This document shows, piece after piece, positions 1 through 4,850 of a stretch of 6,569 nucleotides of DNA (position 1 is the first letter of the stretch; each line of letters starts with the position of its first letter). The notes beneath the pieces were generated by a model, which was not told the DNA's origin, made no database searches, and worked only from the letters and a program-made list of their open reading frames with translations. The translations under genes and the position numbers were made by a program. The DNA comes from Chloroflexota bacterium (lineage in GTDB: Bacteria > Chloroflexota > Dormibacteria > Dormibacterales > Dormibacteraceae): contig VBGE01000152.1 of NCBI GenBank assembly GCA_005880345.1, positions 1 to 6,569 of the forward strand, given 5' to 3'.

Positions 1-947
1 TGCTCCTGCTGCTCGAGCTGGGAGCCCTCACCCTGTCGCTGTCCTATCTCTTCGAGATCGTCGACACGCTCAGCGCGACCTCCTACGCACAGCATCCCGC
101 CGACCCGAGCTACCTGCCGAAGGTGGCGGTGCAGGTGCCCGCCTACAACGAGCCCCTGGAGGTCGTGACCGAGACGCTCAACGCCCTCGCGGCTCTCGAC
201 TACCCGGACCTGATCGTGCAGGTGGTGGACAACAACACGCCCGACCGCGAGAACTGGACCGCCCTCCAGGCGCTGTGCGAGAAGCTCGGCCCGCGCTTCC
301 AGTTCATGCACCTGGAGAACTGGCCCGGTTACAAGGCGGGTGCGCTCAACGAAGCCACGCGGCGCCTGCCGAAAGAGGTCGAGGTCATCGGCGTGGTCGA
401 CTCCGACTATGTGGTCAAGCCCGACTGGCTCCGCTCGATGGTGGGCCACTTCGCCGATCCCAAGGTGGCCTTCGTGCAGTCACCGCAGAACTACCGCGAC
501 TGGACCGACGACCAGTACCTGCGGGGCCTCTACTACAGCTACCAGTACTTCTTCGAGATCACCATGCCATCCCGCGCGCACCGCAACGCGATCATCTTCG
601 CCGGCACGATGGGCCTCATCCGCCGCCACGCCCTGGAGGAGATCGGCGGATGGAATCCCGATGTCGTGACCGAAGACGCTGAGGCGAGCCTGCGCATGCT
701 TTCGCGCGGACACACTGGCATCTACGTGCCGGAGGCATTCGGGCACGGCCTGATGCCGTTGAGCTTCGACGGCTTGAAGAAGCAGCGGTTTCGGTGGGCG
801 CTGGGCGGGGTGCAGATCCTGCGCCTGCACTGGAAGCGCCTGGTTCTTCCCGGACGCGGTGAGCGATTGACGGTTGCCCAGCGAATCCAGTACTTGCTGG
901 GCAACGTGCAGTGGTTCGGGGCCTGCTGCGCGCCGTCTGGGCGATGA
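1..947 (+). CDS. Cellulose-synthase-like GT2 glycosyltransferase, N-terminal and catalytic part (cut by left edge, ends in a frameshift)
   Basis: This is a processive-type family 2 glycosyltransferase, expected to use a nucleotide sugar at the inner face of the membrane to build a surface polysaccharide. The frame is open from base 3, so the start lies outside the window and the GTG at 123 is internal. Seen in order: a hydrophobic segment (3-90), a VPAYNEP strand (about 135-155), VVDNN, the DSD metal-binding motif at 399-407, TED (catalytic base region) at 669-677 and QRFRW at 783-797. The D, DxD, TED, QxxRW set is the hallmark of cellulose, chitin and hyaluronan synthase-like enzymes. After NVQWFG the frame runs into an unrelated eight-residue tail (ACCAPSGR) and a TGA at 945, while the family-like C-terminus continues in frame 2. 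The sugar donor cannot be told. The family is sure; whether the gene is intact is not. Confidence 0.88.
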   Translation, partial: LLLLELGALTLSLSYLFEIVDTLSATSYAQHPADPSYLPKVAVQVPAYNEPLEVVTETLNALAALDYPDLIVQVVDNNTPDRENWTALQALCEKLGPRFQFMHLENWPGYKAGALNEATRRLPKEVEVIGVVDSDYVVKPDWLRSMVGHFADPKVAFVQSPQNYRDWTDDQYLRGLYYSYQYFFEITMPSRAHRNAIIFAGTMGLIRRHALEEIGGWNPDVVTEDAEASLRMLSRGHTGIYVPEAFGHGLMPLSFDGLKKQRFRWALGGVQILRLHWKRLVLPGRGERLTVAQRIQYLLGNVQWFGACCAPSGR

Positions 948-1624
948 AGCTCAAGACCCGCTGCACGTGGCGGGACGCGATCGCGGGACTCCAGGTGTGG
1001 TTCGCGTTGAGCTGGGTCGTGACGCTGGCCTGCCTTCGGGGCCTGATCAGGTTCCACACCGCCTTCCTGCGGACTCCGAAGAGCAAGGAAGGCGAGGCGT
1101 CGGTGCTGAAGGCGTTTCGCTCCGCTCAGATGGAAACACTGCTGGCGGCTTCAGGCTTCGGAGCCGCCACGGTCATGCTGCTGCGCGCCCCGTCGATCGC
1201 CACCGCGGCGATCGCGGCGCTGCTCATCTTCCAGGCCGTGATCTATGCCAACGCCGCGTGGGCGGGCGCGTCAGCCGAGGGAGTCCACCTGACTCCCCTC
1301 CGGCGCGCCTACAGGACTTCGGCCCAGAGCACGGGCGCACGCCCCGGATTCGGCTCAGCCTCGCTGGCCATCCCGTTCGCGGCGGGCGTCGTCGCGATCG
1401 TGCTGATGGCGCTCATCTCGCTCGCCACCCCGCCGGCTCCTCCCGAACCGCAGGGCGCCGCACCGGCGGAGGCGCCGGCCGCGCCGGCATTACGAGCGCC
1501 GTCCCCAACGCCGTCCTCGTCGCCGAGCCCATCATCGTCACCTTCACCGAAGGCGTCTGGATCGCCATCTCCGGTAACGTCGCCGTCGTCGGCGCCGGGC
1601 GGTTCACCACCGCCGGCCCATTGA
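911..1624 (+). CDS. C-terminal membrane part of the same GT2 glycosyltransferase, in a shifted frame
   Basis: This frame carries what looks like the C-terminal half of the upstream glycosyltransferase rather than a separate gene. From about 920 it reads GLLRAVWAMKLKT, then CTWRDA, a hydrophobic stretch with LSWVVTLACLRGL, and FLRTPK. As I remember the family, that order follows the catalytic domain of these GT2 enzymes. Three or four more membrane segments follow (about 960-1050, 1135-1265, 1360-1430). A Pro/Ser/Ala-rich low-complexity tail (about 1430-1621) ends at TGA 1622. The GTG at 911 has no convincing Shine-Dalgarno and lies inside the upstream frame, so independent translation is unlikely. 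One extra G in the GGGG run at 918-921 would join both frames as QWFGGLLRAVWA. The tail may be a cell-surface linker; I do not recognise a domain in it. Confidence 0.75.
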   Translation: MVRGLLRAVWAMKLKTRCTWRDAIAGLQVWFALSWVVTLACLRGLIRFHTAFLRTPKSKEGEASVLKAFRSAQMETLLAASGFGAATVMLLRAPSIATAAIAALLIFQAVIYANAAWAGASAEGVHLTPLRRAYRTSAQSTGARPGFGSASLAIPFAAGVVAIVLMALISLATPPAPPEPQGAAPAEAPAAPALRAPSPTPSSSPSPSSSPSPKASGSPSPVTSPSSAPGGSPPPAH

Positions 1625-1692
1625 CCGGATTCCCAGCGAACGCCAAGGATCCATCGAGGCCCCTCCCAGCTTGCGCGGCCACTCTGGATCGC

Positions 1693-1698
1693 GGAGGT
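1693..1698 (+). promoter_or_regulatory. Shine-Dalgarno of the HtrA-like protease
   Basis: GGAGGT lies 11 bases before the ATG at 1710. It is the only strong ribosome binding site in front of a complete gene in the window and fixes the protease start. The 85-base gap from the glycosyltransferase stop shows no clear promoter, so co-transcription with the upstream gene is possible. Confidence 0.75.
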
Positions 1699-1709
1699 AA
1701 GTCCAGAAA

Positions 1710-2978
1710 ATGACAGACGAACGACCAGTCGACCCGGGGCAGTTCTCGCTGACCCCTCCAGAGCAGCCGCCGCTTCCGCCGGCGCCGCCCGAGGGCATGG
1801 GCCCGCCGCCGGCCTGGATGCCGGCGCCTCCTCCCGCGCCCGCCCCCTCGGTATGGCATCGCATCGCCGCGTTCGTCGTCCTGATCGCGGTCGTCGCCGC
1901 GGCGGCCGGCGCGGGCATCGGCTTCAGCATCGCCCGCGCCATCAATCCCAACCAGACCGCGCAGGCGTCGCCCATCGCGTCGCCCATCCAGACCACCGCG
2001 CCCGCCACGGGCAACGGCAACGGCAGCAGCAGCGCAGCGGCCGTGGCCGCCAAAGTCGACCCGGCGATCGTGGACATCAACACGACCATCGGCTCCAGCG
2101 CTGCCGCCGGCACGGGCATGATCGTCAGCTCGACCGGCGAGATCCTGACCAACAACCATGTGGTCAACGGTTCGACCAGCATCAGCGTCGTCGTGCAGGG
2201 ACGCTCCCAGACCTACACGGCCCACCTGGTCGGCGTCGACGTGTCGCAGGACGTCGCGGTCATCCAGATCGACGGCAACGTGAGCGGCCTGCCGACGGTG
2301 AAGTTCGCCAACTCATCCTCGATCCAGGTTGGCGACACGGTCATTGCCATCGGCAACGCGCTCGGCCAGGGCGGCACGCCGCCCGCGAACCAGGGTCACG
2401 TCACGGCTCTCGACCAGACGATCACCGCCAGCGAAGGCGGCGGCGCCTCGGAGACGTTGAACGGCATGATCGAGAGCGACGCGCTCATCTACGAAGGCGA
2501 CTCGGGCGGCGCACTGGTCAACTCGGCCGGCCAGGTGATCGGCATGATCACCGCGGGCCAGGCGCAGGGCTTCCGCTCGTCGGCCTCCAACGTCGGCTAC
2601 GCGATTGCGTCCAACACTGCGGTCTCGATCGTCAACCGCATCCGCGCCCACGAGACTGCCGCGGACCTGACCTACGGGCAGGTCGGCTATCTCGGGGTCA
2701 GCGTCCAGTCGCTGGACGCCGCGACCGCGCAGCAGCTCGGGCTCAGCATCACCTCAGGCGCGCTGGTGGCCAGCGTTCAGCCCGGCGCGCCCGCCGCCTC
2801 CGCCGGCCTCACCCGCAACTCGGTCATCACTGTTTTCGGCGGCAAGACGATCACGAATGCCGACGAGCTTGGGACCGCGATCCGCTCCCACCAGCCCGGC
2901 GACCGCGTCTCGGTGACCTGGGTCAACGCGAGCGGTTCCCACTCGGCCACGGTCACGCTCGCGGGGGTGAACCCCTAG
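1710..2978 (+). CDS. Membrane-anchored HtrA/DegP-like serine protease with a PDZ domain
   Basis: This is a trypsin-fold (S1C) protease of the HtrA type, expected to degrade or refold damaged proteins outside the cytoplasmic membrane. The 422-residue protein has a Pro-rich cytoplasmic N-terminus (about 1-48), one transmembrane anchor (about 52-76), a Ser/Gly/Ala linker (about 82-115), a protease domain (about 115-312) and one C-terminal PDZ domain (about 325-418, with GYLGV and the PGAPAASAGL loop). The catalytic triad is visible: His150 in TNNHVV, Asp181 in SQDVAVI and Ser265 in GDSGGAL. The serine motif reads GDSGG, as in chymotrypsin, where many HtrA proteins have GNSGG. Length and layout fit single-PDZ, N-terminally anchored HtrA proteins of high-GC bacteria. 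The ATG is supported by GGAGGT 11 bases upstream. The substrate is unknown; orthology to degP, degQ or degS cannot be settled by eye. Confidence 0.93.
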   Translation: MTDERPVDPGQFSLTPPEQPPLPPAPPEGMGPPPAWMPAPPPAPAPSVWHRIAAFVVLIAVVAAAAGAGIGFSIARAINPNQTAQASPIASPIQTTAPATGNGNGSSSAAAVAAKVDPAIVDINTTIGSSAAAGTGMIVSSTGEILTNNHVVNGSTSISVVVQGRSQTYTAHLVGVDVSQDVAVIQIDGNVSGLPTVKFANSSSIQVGDTVIAIGNALGQGGTPPANQGHVTALDQTITASEGGGASETLNGMIESDALIYEGDSGGALVNSAGQVIGMITAGQAQGFRSSASNVGYAIASNTAVSIVNRIRAHETAADLTYGQVGYLGVSVQSLDAATAQQLGLSITSGALVASVQPGAPAASAGLTRNSVITVFGGKTITNADELGTAIRSHQPGDRVSVTWVNASGSHSATVTLAGVNP

Positions 2979-3004
2979 GCCTCTCGCCTGTCTGGTAAAG
3001 GAAG

Positions 3005-3025
3005 CAGGCCCCAAGCTGGGGCCTG
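3005..3025 (+). terminator. Perfect 9-bp hairpin after the HtrA-like gene, possible terminator
   Basis: The arms CAGGCCCCA (3005-3013) and TGGGGCCTG (3017-3025) are perfectly complementary around a three-base loop. The hairpin lies 26 bases past the protease stop. Only a weak T-rich stretch (TATCCTTGT) follows, so intrinsic termination is plausible but not textbook. It also abuts the -10-like hexamer of rpsU and fills its -35 region, so it could be an operator or control element instead. Confidence 0.5.
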
Positions 3026-3031
3026 TATCCT
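3026..3031 (+). promoter_or_regulatory. -10-like hexamer TATCCT of rpsU
   Basis: TATCCT fits a TANNNT -10 element and ends 9 bases before the GTG start of rpsU. No -35 consensus is seen. There is no Shine-Dalgarno between it and the start codon, so the mRNA would begin at or within a few bases of the start. The same 9-base gap is found before two other genes in this window. Confidence 0.4.
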
Positions 3032-3040
3032 TGTCGGGTT

Positions 3041-3214
3041 GTGCGAATAGTCGTCAAGGATCCAGAGGAGTTCGAGCAGGCGCTGCGCGAGTTCCGCCGC
3101 AAGGTGCAGGAACAGGGACTCGTGCGCGAGATGCGACGCCGTTCGCACTACGTCCCGCCGGCGGAGGCCCGCAAGATCAAGAGCCTTCGCGCCCGCCGCC
3201 GCCGCACGAGATAA
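3041..3214 (+). CDS. rpsU: 30S ribosomal protein bS21
   Basis: The 57-residue, very basic protein matches small-subunit protein bS21, which binds the 30S platform near the 3' end of 16S rRNA and assists initiation. It shows the family pattern in order: a short N-terminal strand (MRIVVKDPEEF), the helix ALREFRRKVQEQGLV, then REMRRRSHYVPP and an Arg/Lys-rich tail ending RARRRRTR. Length and composition are normal for bS21. The start is GTG at 3041; no other usual start codon was found in frame between there and the hairpin, and no Shine-Dalgarno precedes it. The gene stands alone between the protease and the 5S rRNA gene on the same strand. It is easily missed because of its size and GTG start. 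Its presence argues against an actinobacterial host. Confidence 0.92.
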   Translation: MRIVVKDPEEFEQALREFRRKVQEQGLVREMRRRSHYVPPAEARKIKSLRARRRRTR

Positions 3215-3236
3215 CTCCCCTCTCCCCCCAGGGGAG
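3215..3236 (+). terminator. GC-rich hairpin after rpsU, weak terminator candidate
   Basis: CTCCCC (3222-3227) pairs with GGGGAG (3231-3236) around a three-base loop. An alternative 5' arm, CTCCCCT, lies directly after the stop at 3215-3221 and pairs with AGGGGAG. No T run follows, so termination here is uncertain. The rest of the gap up to 3313 holds only short 4-bp inverted repeats and no reading frame I can support. Confidence 0.35.
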
Positions 3237-3313
3237 CAATCAGTCGGCGCGGGAAGCGCGTCCTTAACCGGCTTGCCGGCAGGGCCAGTGAGAGGGGCGG
3301 GAAAGCAGAACCG

Positions 3314-3319
3314 TATAAT
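3314..3319 (+). promoter_or_regulatory. Consensus -10 box (TATAAT) of the 5S rRNA gene
   Basis: A perfect TATAAT lies 7 bases upstream of 3327, where the terminal helix of 5S begins. Transcription would therefore start at or very close to the mature 5' end, with little or no leader to process. The region 16-18 bases further upstream is purine-rich (around AGAGGG) and has no TTGACA-like -35. Confidence 0.6.
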
Positions 3320-3326
3320 CCCTTCC

Positions 3327-3446
3327 TGTTCGGTGACAATGGCGGAGGGGAGACACCCGTTCCCTTTCCGAACACGGAAGTTAAGCCCTCCAGCGCCGAT
3401 GGTACTGCCGGGGTAACCCGGCGGGAGAGTAGGTCGTTGCCGAGCA
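3327..3446 (+). rRNA. rrf: 5S ribosomal RNA
   Basis: This is a complete 5S rRNA of about 118-120 bases, part of the central protuberance of the 50S subunit. The conserved core is plain: GGAGGGGAGACACCCG, CCGAACACGGAAGTTAAG, CCAGCGCCGATGGTACTG and GGGAGAGTAGGTCG. Terminal helix I forms between 3327-3337 and 3436-3446, including a few G-U pairs. The helix at 3407-3412 and 3417-3422 is closed by a GTAA tetraloop. Either end could be off by two or three bases. No 23S rRNA precedes it: the upstream neighbour is rpsU, and the next gene to the right is on the other strand. It therefore looks like a separate transcription unit. Confidence 0.96.
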
Positions 3447-3447
3447 C

Positions 3448-3488
3448 TTTTTTTGAGCCCCACGGCCTCCGGCCGGCGGGGCTCGAAA
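3448..3488 (+). terminator. T7 run plus long hairpin between 5S rRNA and the convergent flippase
   Basis: Seven Ts (3448-3454) directly follow the 5S terminal helix. A strong hairpin comes next: GAGCCCC (3455-3461) pairs with GGGGCTC (3478-3484), with an inner CGGCC/GGCCG stem (3463-3467 and 3471-3475). The stem can be extended by T-A pairs between 3451-3453 and 3486-3488. It lies 6 bases from the flippase stop on the other strand, so it probably separates the two convergent transcripts. It is not a canonical intrinsic terminator in either direction, because the T run precedes the hairpin on the + strand. Confidence 0.6.
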
Positions 3489-3493
3489 TATTT

Positions 3494-4804
3494 CTAGGGG
3501 ACGGCCGGCTGGGGCTCCGCCACGCTGTCCGCGCGAAGCTTGGGCAGGAGCAGGTAGCACCGGATGCTGAGCAGCACCAGCAGCCCGAGCAGCGACACCA
3601 GCACGTCGAGCACGACCTCGCCCACATGTGCGTGAAACAGGAAGATCAGCACGCCTTCCGCCACGACGGCGAGGGCGAGGATCGGCACGAAGACCCTGTC
3701 ATGGACCGCCATGAAGAACTGGACCAGCAGGTTGTCCAGGGAGAGCGCCAGACCGATCACCCCAACCGGGAACACCAGCGGGATCGCGTCGTTGAACGAC
3801 GCGCCGAACAGGATCCCCACCACCAGGCCCGGAAACAGCGCGAACACCAGCAACGCGCCCGCGCCCAGCGCGGTGAGAATCCCTGCCGAAGACAGCAGGA
3901 TCCTGCCCGGATGCTCTTCCTTCGCCACCGCCTCGACCACGCGTGGAAAGAGGACCTGGCTGACGCTGAGGGTCAGGAAGAACAGGATGGTGCCGATCTT
4001 GTTCAGCCCGCCGTAGATGCCACCGTCGTGGTGGCTGAGGAAGTGCTCTCCGAGAATGACGTCCTGGTTGTAGAGGATCTGGACGCCGATTATCCCCGCG
4101 GCCGCGGTGAGCGAGAACCCCGCCATCGAGCGCAGGTAGACACGCCGGCCGAGGCTGCGAAAGTGGTCGCGCAGCGACCACAGGCCAAGGAAGAACACGA
4201 CGAACAGGCCCGCGAAGACCGCGGCCATGGCTCCCGACACGGCGTAGCCGGCCTTCAGCAGGGCGAAGACGACCGAGGTGCGGATGACCAGCTCGAGCGA
4301 CAGGTTGAGGGACAGCGAGGTGAACCGCTGCAGCCCCTGGAGGATGCCGCGCGGGATCGCCACCTGCCAGATCAATGCGATGGAGAAACCGAGGATGAGA
4401 ACAGGGATCGTGGAGCCGACGTGCTCGAACAGCGCGATCGGCCGGGCGAACAAAGTGGTCAGCAGGATGAGCACAAGGCATGGGATCGCGATGAGCCGCA
4501 CCGTGCGCACCAGCAGTGACCGCACGCCGGGATCGCCGCGCGCGTTGAGCATGGCGGTGTAGCGGGCGAGGACCACGATCAGGATCAGCGCAGGACCGGT
4601 GCCGACGGCGTACACCGCGATCAGGGTCGCGACCTCGCCGTAAATCTCGGGCCCGAGCACCCGGCCCGCGATCGCGTGGTAGACGAAGCCGCCGACGCCG
4701 GCCACCAGGCCGCCCACGAAGAGGATCAGGTTCTGCCTGACCAACCGGTTGCGCTGAAGCCGGGCCAGGCGCTCGCGGAGGCCCAGACGCGCGCCGGTGT
4801 TCAC
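3494..4804 (-). CDS. Wzx/MATE-type polysaccharide flippase (polysaccharide biosynthesis protein)
   Basis: This 436-residue integral membrane protein belongs to the MOP flippase superfamily, which moves lipid-linked oligosaccharides across the cytoplasmic membrane. It starts with a basic cytoplasmic segment (about 1-24). Roughly twelve hydrophobic segments follow, clearest at about 25-45, 55-80, 103-120, 132-150, 172-187, 189-210, 228-245, 268-286, 302-326, 341-363, 371-391 and 396-420. Family-like features are GRVLGPEIYGEVATL near residue 47, NQDVILG near 246, IYGGLNKIG near 263 and LFPRVVEAV near 285. Length and segment number fit Wzx-like proteins. The start is GTG at 4804, with no Shine-Dalgarno but a TAGAAT hexamer 9 bases upstream. 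It is divergent from the GT2-HtpX gene, which fits a surface glycan role. The substrate is unknown. Confidence 0.88.
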   Translation of the reverse strand: MNTGARLGLRERLARLQRNRLVRQNLILFVGGLVAGVGGFVYHAIAGRVLGPEIYGEVATLIAVYAVGTGPALILIVVLARYTAMLNARGDPGVRSLLVRTVRLIAIPCLVLILLTTLFARPIALFEHVGSTIPVLILGFSIALIWQVAIPRGILQGLQRFTSLSLNLSLELVIRTSVVFALLKAGYAVSGAMAAVFAGLFVVFFLGLWSLRDHFRSLGRRVYLRSMAGFSLTAAAGIIGVQILYNQDVILGEHFLSHHDGGIYGGLNKIGTILFFLTLSVSQVLFPRVVEAVAKEEHPGRILLSSAGILTALGAGALLVFALFPGLVVGILFGASFNDAIPLVFPVGVIGLALSLDNLLVQFFMAVHDRVFVPILALAVVAEGVLIFLFHAHVGEVVLDVLVSLLGLLVLLSIRCYLLLPKLRADSVAEPQPAVP

Positions 4805-4813
4805 TTCCCGCAG

Positions 4814-4819
4814 ATTCTA
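4814..4819 (-). promoter_or_regulatory. -10-like hexamer TAGAAT of the flippase gene
   Basis: Read on the - strand this is TAGAAT, a TANNNT -10 element ending 9 bases before the GTG at 4804. No Shine-Dalgarno lies between. The expected -35 position falls inside the -10 region of the opposite gene, so the two divergent promoters would overlap. No -35 consensus is seen. Confidence 0.45.
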
Positions 4820-4835
4820 TCGGGGTGTCTCCGGG

Positions 4836-4841
4836 GATAAT
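4836..4841 (+). promoter_or_regulatory. -10-like hexamer GATAAT of the GT2-HtpX gene
   Basis: GATAAT differs from TATAAT at one base and ends 9 bases before the ATG at 4851. No Shine-Dalgarno lies in the gap, so a leaderless or very short leader mRNA is likely. This supports starting the protein at 4851 rather than at the in-frame GTG at 4797, which would lie inside the divergent flippase gene. Confidence 0.45.
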
Positions 4842-4850
4842 TCACACCCG

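Noticed and set aside
1413..2225. A - strand frame opposite the glycosyltransferase tail and the protease
   Set aside because: The product is mostly Gly, Arg, Asp and Ala, as expected for the complement of an Ala/Pro-rich gene. The protease frame has a full catalytic triad.
3031..3267. A 78-codon + strand frame starting at 3031
   Set aside because: It overlaps rpsU in another frame; the bS21 frame has a clear family match and this one has none.
3237..3313. Possible small RNA or second gene between rpsU and 5S
   Set aside because: Only two 4-bp inverted repeats and purine-rich sequence are seen; no tRNA fold, no frame with a supported start and no strong hairpin.
2975..3627. Two overlapping - strand open frames over rpsU and the 5S gene
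   Set aside because: They cross a clear bS21 gene and a 5S rRNA on the other strand, and the products have low-complexity Pro/Arg/Leu composition with no family signature.
3437..4519. Long + strand open frame of 360 codons across the flippase region
   Set aside because: It is antisense to a convincing multi-span membrane protein and its product is rich in Gln, Arg, His and Glu without any recognisable motif, typical of a shadow of a GC-rich gene. Its start lies at the end of the 5S gene.
4797..4850. Upstream in-frame GTG start for the GT2-HtpX protein, adding 18 residues
   Set aside because: It lies inside the divergent flippase gene, has no Shine-Dalgarno, and would precede the -10-like GATAAT. 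The extra residues are not like a GT2 N-terminus, while ATG 4851 gives a normal one.
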